Shown piece after piece: positions 8,512 through 17,774 of a DNA stretch of 44,452 nt. The notes under the pieces were generated by a model. The model did no database searches. It was not told the origin of the DNA and worked only from the letters and a program-made list of their open reading frames with translations. The translations under genes were made by a program, and so were the position numbers. Where the stretch lies: NCBI GenBank assembly GCA_947177205.1, contig CAMWTO010000003.1, positions 1-44,452 of the forward strand. Reading direction: 5' to 3'. The DNA comes from an uncultured Ruminococcus sp. (GTDB lineage Bacteria > Bacillota > Clostridia > Oscillospirales > Ruminococcaceae). The number at the start of each line of letters is the position of its first letter. Position 1 is the first letter of the stretch.

Positions 8512-10260
8512 ATGCAGAAATTGTTGAAATTTCTCAAGCCTTATAAACTGGAGCTGATTCTAGGTCCAACGCTGAAATTACTGGAAGCCATTTTTGAATT
8601 GCTCGTCCCGAAAGTAATGGCGAATATCATTGATTACGGCATCGCCCGGCAGGATACCGGCTATATTGCCAGGATGTGCGGTTTGATTATCATTCTGGTT
8701 ATCTGTGGCATGTGCTTTGCGCTGACTTGTCAGTATCTTGCCGCAAGATGTGCCTTCCGGTATGGTGCGGATCTGAGATCTGCGCTGTATCAGCATATCA
8801 ATAAACTTTCCTGCACGGAACTGGACAGGCTCGGCACGTCAACGCTGATTAACAGAATCACGAATGATGTCACAGCGTCGCAGACAGGTGTGAATATGTT
8901 CATCCGTCTGGCATCCAGAGCGCCATTTCTGATAATTGGCGCAATTGTAATGGTATTTCTGAAAGATCCGCAGATTGCCTTGATTTTCGTAATTGTAGCG
9001 CTCCTGGTCGGATTGCTGTTATATTTTGTCATGCAAAAGACAATTCCGTTATACAGCGAGAATCAAAAAAAATTAGATCAGATTGCACGGCATACCGGAG
9101 AGAACCTTGACGGCGTCCGAGTGATCCGGGCATTTTCCAGGCAGAAACAGGAAGTCCGGAAATTCTCTGATGAATGCGCAGATTTGGAACAGAGTATGCT
9201 TGCTGTGGGAAAAATTTCTGCAATTCTGAATCCGGTGACATTTGCAATTATCAATCTGGGAATTGTTGCTGTTCTCTGGTTCGGCGGTATTCATGTCAAT
9301 GCCGGAGCATTATCGCAAGGGGATCTGACAGCATTCACAAATTACATGACGCAAATTTTATTAGCTATGATTGCCCTTGCCAATCTGATTGTTGTACTGA
9401 CGAAAGCACAGGCGTCTTCTTTGAGAGTTGCGGAAGTTCTGGAAACAGAATCGACCATGCAGGACGGCTCAGAAGAAATTAATTTAAATAATTTTAATAA
9501 TCCGGAAGAGTTTGCAATTGCATTTCAGCAGGTAAGCTTTCAGTATGAAAATGCCGGGGCTTGTGCATTAACGGAGATTAATTTTGAACTCCGGCGAGGA
9601 CAGACATTAGGCATTATCGGGGGGACAGGCGCAGGCAAATCCACGCTTGCAGGACTGATCTGCCGGAATTATGATGCCACAGTGGGAGAAATCCGGATTT
9701 TTGGCAAAAATATTCGGGATTATCAGTTAAATTCCCTGCATCATGCCATTGGATACGTACCGCAGAAAGCGGTCTTATTTACCGGGAGTATCGCAGAGAA
9801 TTTAAAATGGGCGGATGCAGATCTTACAGAATCCAGCATGCAGAAAGTGTTGGAAATTGCCCAGGCATCAGAATTTGTGAATGCACTTCCACAAGGCGCA
9901 GCAACACATTTAGTCCAGGGCGGACGGAATCTTTCCGGCGGACAGAAACAGCGATTGACAATCGCTAGGGCATTGGCAGGCAATCCGGAAATTTTAATCC
10001 TGGACGACAGCATGAGTGCATTGGACTATGCAACAGATGCCAGATTAAGAACAGCACTCCGGGAAGAATATCCCGATATGACAAAGATCATGATTTCGCA
10101 GAGGGCAACATCACTGATGCATGCGGATTTGATTCTGGTATTGGAGGATGGTCACTGTGTTGGGATGGGAACACATGAAGCATTATTAGCATCCTGTGAA
10201 GTTTATCAGGAAATTTATCGTTCCCAGATGCAGGAAAACAAGAAAGGAGCTGAAATATAA
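8512..10260 (+). CDS. ABC exporter half-transporter, degenerate-site subunit
   Basis: Type IV ABC exporter subunit (582 residues): six-helix membrane domain (about 15-320) followed by the nucleotide-binding domain. Walker A is GGTGAGKST (Lys376) and the signature is LSGGQKQR. Walker B reads LILDDSMSALD with Asp in place of the catalytic Glu, and the switch region reads ISQRATS with Gln in place of His. These two changes mark the non-catalytic half of heterodimeric exporters such as BmrC/BmrD and TM287/288. The following gene carries the consensus residues. Good AGGAGG ribosome site. Substrates of relatives include drugs, lipids and peptides; nothing here tells which. Confidence 0.93.
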   Translation: MQKLLKFLKPYKLELILGPTLKLLEAIFELLVPKVMANIIDYGIARQDTGYIARMCGLIIILVICGMCFALTCQYLAARCAFRYGADLRSALYQHINKLSCTELDRLGTSTLINRITNDVTASQTGVNMFIRLASRAPFLIIGAIVMVFLKDPQIALIFVIVALLVGLLLYFVMQKTIPLYSENQKKLDQIARHTGENLDGVRVIRAFSRQKQEVRKFSDECADLEQSMLAVGKISAILNPVTFAIINLGIVAVLWFGGIHVNAGALSQGDLTAFTNYMTQILLAMIALANLIVVLTKAQASSLRVAEVLETESTMQDGSEEINLNNFNNPEEFAIAFQQVSFQYENAGACALTEINFELRRGQTLGIIGGTGAGKSTLAGLICRNYDATVGEIRIFGKNIRDYQLNSLHHAIGYVPQKAVLFTGSIAENLKWADADLTESSMQKVLEIAQASEFVNALPQGAATHLVQGGRNLSGGQKQRLTIARALAGNPEILILDDSMSALDYATDARLRTALREEYPDMTKIMISQRATSLMHADLILVLEDGHCVGMGTHEALLASCEVYQEIYRSQMQENKKGAEI

Positions 10261-10264
10261 AATC

Positions 10265-12004
10265 ATGAAAAATATCATTTTTCGGATTTTAACTTACTGC
10301 AAGCCGTATCAGAAATATTTGATATTAACGATTCTGTGCACGCTCGCAGGCGTTTCGCTGTCCCTGGTTGTGCCTGTATTAATCGGCACGGCGGTGGATG
10401 ATACCATTGGCGTACAGAATGTGAATTTTACAGGACTTGGCAGGACGGCAATCCTGTTAGCTGGGACAATTTTGCTCAGCGCCATTTTTCAATGGCTGGA
10501 AGCATTGTTTATTAACAGGCTTGCATTTGGGACGGTGAAAGATTTAAGATCAGAACTGATGGCGAAACTGGAAGAAATGCCGATCTCGTATATTGACAGC
10601 AATCCGAGGGGAGATCTGATTGCCAGAGTCATCCCAGATATTGAAATTTTATCTGATGGCTTGTTGCAAGGCTTTGCGCAGTTATTCACAGGCATTGTCA
10701 CAATTCTGGGGACATTGATCCTGATGCTGACAGTTAATATCAAAATTACGGTCTTAGTTGTCATCATGACACCGTTATCACTGATTGTTGCCGGGAAAAT
10801 TGCAAAATTATGTCATAGTTCATTCCAGAGACAGTCTGCATCCCGTGGAGAGATGGGCGCTTTGACGGAAGAATTTGTCGGCAATCAGAAGCTTGTCAAG
10901 GCATTTGCCTATGAACAGAGAGCCGAAGAAAGATTTGCCGTGATGAATCAGGAATTAAGCGAAGCTGGTTTAAAAGCGACATTTTTTGCATCCGTGAGCA
11001 ATCCGGCAACGAGATTTGTCAATAATCTGATCTATGTGGCAGTCGGAACGGTCGGCGCACTGGGCGCTGTCGGGGCATTTCCCTGGATTGGTGTGATGAG
11101 TGTCGGCAAATTAACCAGTTTTCTGGCATTTGCCAATCAGTATACAAAGCCGTTCAATGAGATTTCCGGCGTGGTCGCTGAATTGCAGAATGCGTTTTCC
11201 TGTGCACAGAGAGTCTTTGAGGTTCTGGATGCCGATTCTGAACCGGATGACTCCGATCATGAGGTGTTAGAAACTTGCAAAGGTGAACTGGAAATCAGAA
11301 ATATTAAATTTTCTTATACACCGGATAAGCCTTTGATCCGGGATTTCAGCATGCATGCCTCTGCCGGGCAGAAAATTGCGATTGTCGGAAAAACAGGCTG
11401 TGGAAAATCAACGATTATTAATTTACTATTGAGATTTTATGAAATCCAGGACGGTGAAATTTTACTGGATCATGTTTCAACAAAGCAATATACAAGAGAT
11501 AGTTTGAGACAGCAGTTCGGGATGGTCTTGCAGGAAACGTGGATCTTCACCGGGACAGTTGCCGAAAATATCGCTTACAGCAAACCAGATGCCACCAGGG
11601 AAGAAATTGAACAGGCGGCGAAAGCTGTTCATGCGCATGGATTCATCAAGAGACTTCCTGAAGGCTATGATACTGTGATTTCAGATAATTCCGGCTTATC
11701 CCAGGGCCAGAAGCAATTATTGTGCATTGCAAGGATTATGCTCCGGAAACCGCCCATGCTGATCCTAGATGAAGCCACAAGCAGTATTGATCTACGGACG
11801 GAACATAGAATTCAGAGAGCATTTGAAAAGCTGATGCAGGGCAGGACAAGTTTTATCATTGCGCACAGATTGTCGACCATCCGGAATGCAGATTGGATTC
11901 TGGTCATGCAGGACGGGAACATCACGGAACAGGGAAATCATGATATGTTAATTGCGCAGAACGGCTACTATGCGGAATTGTACCAGAGTCAGTTTGCCGG
12001 ATGA
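10265..12004 (+). CDS. ABC exporter half-transporter, catalytic subunit
   Basis: Partner of the preceding gene. Starts at 10265, 4 bases after its stop, with AAAGGAG inside the end of the upstream gene; longer in-frame starts overlap the upstream coding region. The 579 residues comprise six membrane helices and an ATP-binding domain with Walker A GKTGCGKST (Lys381), Walker B LILDEATSSID with the catalytic Glu, and IIAHRLSTI with the switch His. The signature is LSQGQKQ rather than LSGGQ, again typical of the asymmetric pair: the altered signature completes the degenerate site while this subunit's Walker B serves the working site. No terminator is evident after it. Confidence 0.93.
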   Translation: MKNIIFRILTYCKPYQKYLILTILCTLAGVSLSLVVPVLIGTAVDDTIGVQNVNFTGLGRTAILLAGTILLSAIFQWLEALFINRLAFGTVKDLRSELMAKLEEMPISYIDSNPRGDLIARVIPDIEILSDGLLQGFAQLFTGIVTILGTLILMLTVNIKITVLVVIMTPLSLIVAGKIAKLCHSSFQRQSASRGEMGALTEEFVGNQKLVKAFAYEQRAEERFAVMNQELSEAGLKATFFASVSNPATRFVNNLIYVAVGTVGALGAVGAFPWIGVMSVGKLTSFLAFANQYTKPFNEISGVVAELQNAFSCAQRVFEVLDADSEPDDSDHEVLETCKGELEIRNIKFSYTPDKPLIRDFSMHASAGQKIAIVGKTGCGKSTIINLLLRFYEIQDGEILLDHVSTKQYTRDSLRQQFGMVLQETWIFTGTVAENIAYSKPDATREEIEQAAKAVHAHGFIKRLPEGYDTVISDNSGLSQGQKQLLCIARIMLRKPPMLILDEATSSIDLRTEHRIQRAFEKLMQGRTSFIIAHRLSTIRNADWILVMQDGNITEQGNHDMLIAQNGYYAELYQSQFAG

Positions 12005-12038
12005 TAAAATAATAAAATGATAAAAATTATAATCACTA

Positions 12039-12067
12039 TTGCAATCGAAGATTTTTTATGTTATAAT
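12039..12067 (+). promoter_or_regulatory. Extended -10 promoter upstream of the small membrane protein
   Basis: TTGCAA (12039-12044), 17-base spacer, TGT then TATAAT (12062-12067). It starts a new unit 54 bases before the 110-residue membrane protein gene. Confidence 0.7.
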
Positions 12068-12120
12068 AAAAGTATGATAAAAATAAATTTAAATTAAAAT
12101 TCAGGAGGCTTTATTAATTT

Positions 12121-12453
12121 ATGGAAAATGCACAAGTCGCAAATTCATTGTTCCCCATTGAAATGAATTTTCATATCATTCTGGCAGTGATTGCTTTGAT
12201 TGTATTCATCATTCAGTTTGTCAGATACAGAAAGTCGCATTATTTGTTATTGGCAGTCGCTTTTCCCTGTTCGCTCCTGCCTTATCTGAATCAGGAAAAT
12301 CTCATGCTATTTCACGGTGTCGGCATTTTTGAATTCACTGCGCTGATTTTATCGGCAATCCTGTCTGTTACGATTGACAAAGACAAACAGTCTGCCAGAA
12401 ATTCAGGAAATTCTCACAATTCCGATAATCTTGGAGAGGAGGAAATTTCATGA
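12121..12453 (+). CDS. Small integral membrane protein, unrecognised
   Basis: A 110-residue protein with three hydrophobic segments (about residues 17-36, 40-55 and 64-85) separated by short basic or polar turns (VRYRKSH), then a hydrophilic tail rich in Asn, Ser and Glu. AGGAGG lies 12 bases before the ATG. Its last four bases overlap the start of the dehydrogenase gene (ATGA), and the upstream promoter makes it the first gene of that unit. I do not recognise the family. The overlap and the promoter position support that it is a real gene. Confidence 0.75.
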   Translation: MENAQVANSLFPIEMNFHIILAVIALIVFIIQFVRYRKSHYLLLAVAFPCSLLPYLNQENLMLFHGVGIFEFTALILSAILSVTIDKDKQSARNSGNSHNSDNLGEEEIS

Positions 12454-13421
12454 AGATTGTCATCCCGGACGGCGACACGCTCGCTTTGCCGGATATGCAA
12501 GAGAATATTATCAGAGAATTCTCTCGGTTCGGTGAAGTCATCTGCAACGGCACAACCAAGCCGGAAGAAGTTGTTTCCAGAATCCAGGATGCAGAAATTG
12601 TCTTATGCAACAAAACACCAATCACAAGGGAAGTCATTGCACAGTGCAGGAATTTGAAATATATTGGCTTGTTTGCTACCGGTTATAATAATATTGATTT
12701 ACAGGCAACATCTGAACGAAATATTATAGTCTGCAATGCCGGGGCGTATTCGACGGAAGGTGTTGTACAGCACACATTTGCATTGCTTTTGGATCTTGCC
12801 GGCAATCTTCCGGCATATCATACATCCGTCCGGAACGGTGAATGGGAACGCAGTCCGGTATTTTCGTATTTTCCACACCCGGTTCACGAATTATACGGAA
12901 AAACATTCGCAGTGATCGGCTTCGGCAGTATCGGAAAACGTGTCGCACAAGTTGCGTCCGCATTCGGCATGAAAGTAATTGTCTATACAAGAACGATTCC
13001 GGAAGATCCTGCTATAAACTATCCAGATTATGAATTTGTCACGCAGGAGGAAGCGTTCCGGAGAGCGGATGTTCTGAGCATTCATTGTCCGTTGACAGAG
13101 CAGACAGCAAATTTTATTTCCAAAGAAACACTTGCGCTGATGAAACCAACAGCCTGTTTGATTAACACGGCAAGGGGCGGTATTGTCTGCGAACAGGATT
13201 TAGCAGATGCTCTGAATCAAGGAAAATTAGCCGGAGCTGGTCTTGATGTGCTTGTGCAAGAACCGATGTCGCCGGATACGCCATTGAAATCTGCAAAAAA
13301 TTGCCTGATTACGCCGCATATTGCCTGGTCTGCGGTGGAAACAAGAGAAAGGCTTATCCGGATTGTGGTGCATAATCTGGAATGTTATCTGGACGGGAAA
13401 CCTGTGAATCAGGTAAATTAA
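12450..13421 (+). CDS. D-2-hydroxyacid dehydrogenase (NAD-dependent, glycerate dehydrogenase-like)
   Basis: Cytosolic oxidoreductase interconverting 2-keto acids and D-2-hydroxy acids. At 323 residues it matches the single-substrate-domain class (hydroxypyruvate/glyoxylate reductase type). The Rossmann motif GFGSIG is at residues 157-162. Catalytic residues are visible in order: Arg in INTARGG, Glu in VQEPMSPDTPL and His in PHIAWS. The family signature HCPLTEQT is present. There is no C-terminal ACT domain, so it is not the long form of SerA. GGAGAGGAGG precedes the ATG, which overlaps the membrane-protein stop. Exact substrate not predictable. Confidence 0.92.
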   Translation: MKIVIPDGDTLALPDMQENIIREFSRFGEVICNGTTKPEEVVSRIQDAEIVLCNKTPITREVIAQCRNLKYIGLFATGYNNIDLQATSERNIIVCNAGAYSTEGVVQHTFALLLDLAGNLPAYHTSVRNGEWERSPVFSYFPHPVHELYGKTFAVIGFGSIGKRVAQVASAFGMKVIVYTRTIPEDPAINYPDYEFVTQEEAFRRADVLSIHCPLTEQTANFISKETLALMKPTACLINTARGGIVCEQDLADALNQGKLAGAGLDVLVQEPMSPDTPLKSAKNCLITPHIAWSAVETRERLIRIVVHNLECYLDGKPVNQVN

Positions 13422-13457
13422 AATATTAATATAGTTATATTCTGAAAGGCTGATGTG

Positions 13458-14261
13458 ATGAGAATGATAGATCTGAAACATAAAAAACGCATTGTGATTA
13501 AGTTAGGCACTTCCACGCTTGCGCACAAGACAGGAAAATTAAATATCCGGCGCATGACGAATTTAACCAGAGTCCTTGCGGATCTGCGGAATGCCGGACA
13601 TGAGATTATTTTAGTATCTTCCGGCGCAGTCGGACTTGGTGTCGGCAAACTGAATCTAAATCAGCGTCCGAAAGATACGATTATGAAACAAGCGGCGGCG
13701 GCCGTCGGGCAGTGTGAATTAATGCATATCTATGATGAAATGTTTTCAAAATACAGCGTGACTGTGGCGCAGATTTTATTGACAAAGACAATTCTGAGTA
13801 CACCGGATCGGGTCGACAATGTCCGCAATGCCGTGGATGCCCTTACATCCATGGGCGTTGTCCCGATTGTGAATGAAAATGATACCGTTGCAATTGATGA
13901 ATTAGAACTGGAAATCGGCGAAAATGATTCCCTGTCCGCCATTGTGGCATCGCTTGTCAATGCAGAAGTTCTGATTATCTTATCGGATATTGACGGCTTA
14001 TATTCTGACGATCCGCATAAGAACCAGAATGCAGAGATTATCTCTGTTGTGGACAGAATTGACGAGGAAATCGAACATATTGCAGGCGGTGCGGGGAGCA
14101 GTCTGGGATCCGGCGGCATGGCGACGAAAATTCAGGCGGCGAAGATTGCTACAACTGCTGGTGTGGATATGATTATCATGAACGGCAGAAATCCGGAAGA
14201 CTTATACAAATTATTTGACGGCGAACAGATCGGGACATATTTTCCGGCTGTGAAAGCTTAA
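13458..14261 (+). CDS. proB: Glutamate 5-kinase
   Basis: First step of proline synthesis: ATP-dependent phosphorylation of glutamate to gamma-glutamyl phosphate, passed directly to ProA. Motifs of the amino-acid kinase fold are clear: KLGTSTLAHKTGKLN near the N-terminus, VSSGAVGLGVGKLN, NENDTVAIDEL, GENDSLSAIVA, DIDGLYSDDP and GGMATKIQAAKIA. The 267-residue length means the C-terminal PUA domain of E. coli ProB is absent; this short form is known, so it is not a truncation. I choose the ATG at 13458, 7 bases after GAAAGGC, although GTG at 13455 and ATG at 13464 are also in frame. Confidence 0.94.
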   Translation: MRMIDLKHKKRIVIKLGTSTLAHKTGKLNIRRMTNLTRVLADLRNAGHEIILVSSGAVGLGVGKLNLNQRPKDTIMKQAAAAVGQCELMHIYDEMFSKYSVTVAQILLTKTILSTPDRVDNVRNAVDALTSMGVVPIVNENDTVAIDELELEIGENDSLSAIVASLVNAEVLIILSDIDGLYSDDPHKNQNAEIISVVDRIDEEIEHIAGGAGSSLGSGGMATKIQAAKIATTAGVDMIIMNGRNPEDLYKLFDGEQIGTYFPAVKA

Positions 14262-14326
14262 ATAAATCATAAATATAAATAATAAAATTAATTATAAATT
14301 TAATGCGAGAGGAGAAATTTTTAATC

Positions 14327-15577
14327 ATGAATTATATGGAAGAACTCGGACAAAATGCAAAACAGGCAAGTCATGTGATTGCAAAAGCTGGGACAGTCCT
14401 GAAAAATCAGGCGTTGCAGGCGATTTCTGATGCGTTAAGATTCCGGACAGATGAAATTATCCAGGCAAATCAGAAAGACCTGGAACTTGCTGTGAAAAAC
14501 AACATGACAGCGGCAATGCAGGACAGGTTGAAATTAGATCAGAAACGAATTGAAAATATTGCCAATGCCGTTCTCAAAGTCGCTGCAATGGACGATGTAA
14601 TTGGCGAAGAAGTCCGGGGGTGGGTGCGCCCGAATGGTCTCAGAATCCGGCAAGTAAGAGTCCCTATGGGCGTAATCGGCATTATTTTTGAATCCCGTCC
14701 GAATGTGACTGTGGATGCTGCTGTACTTTGTCTGAAAGCCGGAAATGCTGTCATTCTCCGGGGTGGCAAAGAAGCGATTTATTCTAATACTTGTTTGGTT
14801 GAGATCATGCGTCAGGCGCTTGTCGATACCGGACTCCCGGCTGATTGTGTCCAGTTAGTTGCCAAAACCGACCGGGAAACTGCCGCTGACATGATGCGCT
14901 TAAATGGCTATCTGGATGTATTAATTCCCCGTGGCGGCGCAGGATTAATCCAGGCTGTTGTAAAACAGGCAACTGTCCCGGTGATCGAGACCGGCGCAGG
15001 GAATTGTCATGTCTACATTGATAACAGCGCTGAACTGGATATGGCGGTTGCAATTGCGGATAATGCCAAGACACAGCGTCCTTCCGTCTGCAATGCGATT
15101 GAGACACTGCTCGTCCATGAAAAAATTGCAGAGAAATTTCTCCCGGCAATTCAGAATGCGTTTGCATCGCATGATGTGATCATTCATGGATGTGAGAAAA
15201 CCAAAGAAATTCTGGGTGAATCTGTGATTCCGGCGACAGAAGAAGATTATTTCAAAGAGTATTCCAATTATGAAATTGCCATCCGGATTGTGAAAGATGT
15301 CCGGGAAGCTGTTGCACATATTTTAACATACAGCACACATCATTCTGAGTGCATTGTCACACAAAATATGCAGAATGCGGAATATTTTCTGAATTCCGTA
15401 GATTCTGCGGCTGTGTATGTCAATGCGTCCACCAGATTCACGGACGGCGAAGAATTCGGCTTCGGTGCGGAGATCGGCATTTCTACGCAGAAACTCCATG
15501 CAAGAGGTCCTATGGGATTACTTGCATTGACAACGACGCAGTACCGGATTACTGGAGACGGACAGATCCGTCGCTGA
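14327..15577 (+). CDS. proA: Gamma-glutamyl phosphate reductase
   Basis: Second step of proline synthesis: NADPH-dependent reduction of gamma-glutamyl phosphate to glutamate-5-semialdehyde. It belongs to the aldehyde dehydrogenase superfamily and is 416 residues long, the standard size. Seen: FESRPNVTVDAAVLCLKAGN, ILRGGKEA, the catalytic Cys in RPSVCNAIETLLVH, and near the C-terminus GFGAEIGISTQKLHARGPMG. The start at 14327 follows GAGAGGAG; an in-frame ATG 24 bases earlier overlaps that ribosome site and is rejected. It sits 65 bases behind proB, the usual pairing. Confidence 0.96.
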   Translation: MNYMEELGQNAKQASHVIAKAGTVLKNQALQAISDALRFRTDEIIQANQKDLELAVKNNMTAAMQDRLKLDQKRIENIANAVLKVAAMDDVIGEEVRGWVRPNGLRIRQVRVPMGVIGIIFESRPNVTVDAAVLCLKAGNAVILRGGKEAIYSNTCLVEIMRQALVDTGLPADCVQLVAKTDRETAADMMRLNGYLDVLIPRGGAGLIQAVVKQATVPVIETGAGNCHVYIDNSAELDMAVAIADNAKTQRPSVCNAIETLLVHEKIAEKFLPAIQNAFASHDVIIHGCEKTKEILGESVIPATEEDYFKEYSNYEIAIRIVKDVREAVAHILTYSTHHSECIVTQNMQNAEYFLNSVDSAAVYVNASTRFTDGEEFGFGAEIGISTQKLHARGPMGLLALTTTQYRITGDGQIRR

Positions 15578-15593
15578 TGGGAGCAGAAATTCT

Positions 15594-16604
15594 ATGAGAA
15601 CCAGAAAATTACATCCGGAATTAAAATCGCTTTTACAAAATTTGGCAGGTGATACCGAAATTCCAGATGAAGAATCCCAGGCGAGCGAAGCGTCCCGGCA
15701 GAAAGTGGATCAGATTTTGAAAAAAATCAACCAGGAACAGAGTGAATCTGTTCCAGAATCCAAGCCGGTTTACAGCAAACCGCCGAAACATAAAAAAATT
15801 CTCAAATCGCCTGTACCAGTGGAGCATTTTTCTGAAGAACCATCACAGAATCCAGCCGTCCGAATGCACGACAGGCTGTTACAGGATGCGATGCCGAAAC
15901 CTGACCCGGAGCGTCGACCGAGGAATTCCGTGAATCCGGATTCCCATAAAAATTCCAGTAAAAATTTAAATAAAAAATCCGGTAAAAATTCCGGAAAAAC
16001 CGGAGAACATCCGGAGCAGAAAACCACGGAGAAAAAAATTAAAAAATCTTTTCATATCCAGATCGGCGAACTGCCGCCGGATATTCCCAGAGATACCAGC
16101 GTCGCAGATCGCATCCGGGAAGAACGATTGGCACAGACGCTTGCCGCCGTTCCTCCAAAAACGCCGGAACAGCTCCGCAAAGAGCAAGTCCGGAAACGGG
16201 CGATGAAAATCCGGGAACAGATCCGGTTGCAGGAAGAACTTGCTAGGCAAGCCATCCTGTCACGAGAGATCCCGTCGCCTGAACCGGAAGAAGACATTCC
16301 GGCATGGGAAGACAAATTAGCAGAATTATCAGAGAAAAACTCTGAGAATTCCGCAGATCAGCTCCGGATTTTCAGTGATTCCGTGACAGAAATTCTCATG
16401 ACACCTAAAGCGCAGGATGCAGGAGAAGCGCCGCCGGATCTCCAGTTTGATCAAACTGTTGTTCTCCAGACGGTCAGCATGAGAAAATTAGCGGAAACTC
16501 CGGAAGTCTCAGAAGTGCAGGAATCTCAAGAATCCCGGAAATTCAAGAAACTCCGGAAAAAGAAAACTAAAATTCAGAAAGCAAAAAAAACCAGAAATTT
16601 GTAG
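15594..16604 (+). CDS. Unrecognised charged, low-complexity protein
   Basis: A 336-residue hydrophilic protein with no membrane segment or signal peptide. It has a short amphipathic N-terminus (LHPELKSLLQNLAG), then a Lys/Ser/Pro-rich disordered stretch (about residues 50-150, with SGKNSGK repeats), a charged helical stretch rich in Arg, Glu and Gln (about 170-225), an acidic section and a strongly basic C-terminus (KKLRKKKTKIQKAKK). It lies 16 bases after proA and 17 bases before the tyrA-type gene, with ribosome sites for each, so it is probably co-transcribed. I know no family for it. Codon use (CGG, CCG GAA) matches the neighbours, which supports a real coding sequence. Confidence 0.7.
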   Translation: MRTRKLHPELKSLLQNLAGDTEIPDEESQASEASRQKVDQILKKINQEQSESVPESKPVYSKPPKHKKILKSPVPVEHFSEEPSQNPAVRMHDRLLQDAMPKPDPERRPRNSVNPDSHKNSSKNLNKKSGKNSGKTGEHPEQKTTEKKIKKSFHIQIGELPPDIPRDTSVADRIREERLAQTLAAVPPKTPEQLRKEQVRKRAMKIREQIRLQEELARQAILSREIPSPEPEEDIPAWEDKLAELSEKNSENSADQLRIFSDSVTEILMTPKAQDAGEAPPDLQFDQTVVLQTVSMRKLAETPEVSEVQESQESRKFKKLRKKKTKIQKAKKTRNL

Positions 16605-16621
16605 AAATAGGGGGAATCTAT

Positions 16622-17530
16622 ATGAAAATTTTAGTTGCCGGGCTTGGTCTGATCGGCGGATCTGTCTGCAAGGCAATTCACGCTTACACAGATCACAGCG
16701 TCTACGGATGGAATCGCAGTCAGGAGACACTTCGGAAAGCCTTTGCCGAACATGCGATTGACGGCATGATAATAGATCAAGATAATTTAAATTATTTAAA
16801 TAATCCGGATTATCAACAATTCCGGCTGATTGTGAACTGTCTCTATCCGAATTTAGTCAGAAAATGGGTGCTTGACAGGCTTGACCAATTTGCAGAGGGG
16901 ACAATTATCATGGATGTGTCGGGCGTCAAGAATGATCTCCCGGAAGAATTGACAAGAATCTGTGCGGGAAAAAATATTTTCTATCTCAGCACACATCCTA
17001 TGGCAGGGAAAGAACGTGCCGGATATGATGTATCCGATGAGGGACTGTTCCAGGGAGCGAATTTTATCATGACGCCGGTGGAGCGTACGCCGAAACATGC
17101 CATTGCCGAAGTGCAGAATTTTGCACATCAGATCGGATTCCGGAGATTTGTCATCACCACGCCGGAAATGCACGACAGAATGATTGCTTACACATCCCAG
17201 CTTGCGCATGTCGTTTCCAGTGCCTACGTCCAGAGTCCCGTGCTTGAACTGGAAAGCGGTTTTTCCGGGGGGAGTTTCCATGATATGACAAGAGTGGCGA
17301 CCATGAATCCGGACATGTGGACGGATTTGTTCATGGAAAACCGGACGAGTCTGCTCCAGGAACTGGAAATTCTCATGGCGAATTTGCAGAATTACAAAGA
17401 CGCATTAGACCAGAATGACCGGAATGCAGTCTATGAACTGATCCGCACGGGGAGGACTTGCAAAGAGCAGAATTTACAGAATCGCCGGAATGCGCCGGCT
17501 GTGATTGATCTGAGAAATAAAAAAATTTAA
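16622..17530 (+). CDS. tyrA: Prephenate dehydrogenase (TyrA-type)
   Basis: NAD(P)-dependent oxidative decarboxylation of prephenate to 4-hydroxyphenylpyruvate, in tyrosine synthesis. N-terminal Rossmann motif GLGLIGGSV (residues 7-15). The family hallmark THPMAGKERAGYD carries the catalytic His region, followed by LFQGANFIMTP. The C-terminal helical half contains the FSGGSFHDMTRVA dimerisation segment. The 302-residue length fits the monofunctional form with no chorismate mutase or ACT domain. AGGGGGAAT precedes the ATG. Prephenate is also the precursor of the hydroxyl-donor cofactor used with TrhP-type U32 proteins, two of which are in this window, but no direct operon link is visible. Confidence 0.92.
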   Translation: MKILVAGLGLIGGSVCKAIHAYTDHSVYGWNRSQETLRKAFAEHAIDGMIIDQDNLNYLNNPDYQQFRLIVNCLYPNLVRKWVLDRLDQFAEGTIIMDVSGVKNDLPEELTRICAGKNIFYLSTHPMAGKERAGYDVSDEGLFQGANFIMTPVERTPKHAIAEVQNFAHQIGFRRFVITTPEMHDRMIAYTSQLAHVVSSAYVQSPVLELESGFSGGSFHDMTRVATMNPDMWTDLFMENRTSLLQELEILMANLQNYKDALDQNDRNAVYELIRTGRTCKEQNLQNRRNAPAVIDLRNKKI

Positions 17531-17548
17531 AAAATTTCAAAAAAATAC

Positions 17549-17577
17549 TTGACAAATTTTTTGAGATATGCTATAAT
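17549..17577 (+). promoter_or_regulatory. Consensus promoter of the rplJ-rplL operon
   Basis: Perfect TTGACA (17549-17554), 17-base spacer, perfect TATAAT (17572-17577): the strongest promoter in the window, expected for ribosomal protein genes. Transcription would begin near 17584. Confidence 0.92.
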
Positions 17578-17583
17578 AACAAA

Positions 17584-17735
17584 GTCGTATTCTAAAGACA
17601 GCCGGTGATAATTTTATAATTATCATAAATCCGACCGAGGAGTATTTATTGAGATTAGTTTAAATTAATTTTTAAATATAATTACAAGACTTCTCTGCTC
17701 TCCTGTGCTGTTTTTGTCCGGGGGAGCTTTTTTTG
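17584..17735 (+). promoter_or_regulatory. Ribosomal protein L10 leader
   Basis: Untranslated leader of the L10 type, bound by the L10-(L12) complex for feedback control. It contains the conserved AAAGACAGCCGGTG block (17594-17607) and the matching CCGACCGAGGAG block (17631-17642), separated by an AT-rich inverted repeat (TGATAATTTTATAATTATCA region, 17606-17625). It ends in an attenuator hairpin. The arrangement matches the known leader of Firmicutes, recognised by motif, not by covariance search. Confidence 0.85.
17697..17734 (+). terminator. Attenuator within the L10 leader
   Basis: Arms GCTCTCC (17697-17703) and GGGGGAGC (17720-17727), followed by seven T. It lies 40 bases before the rplJ start, so read-through is required for expression; consistent with L10-controlled attenuation. 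Confidence 0.82.
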
Positions 17736-17774
17736 AATGCGATTCCAGAATTTTATTACCGGAGGTGAAATTTT

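Noticed and set aside
8512-10260. First ABC subunit with Asp in Walker B and Gln for the switch His looks mutated.
   Set aside because: This is the known asymmetric pattern of heterodimeric exporters, and the next gene supplies the complementary residues.
13458-14261. ProB is about 100 residues shorter than in E. coli, suggesting truncation.
   Set aside because: The missing part is only the PUA domain; kinase motifs are complete and short ProB forms are known.
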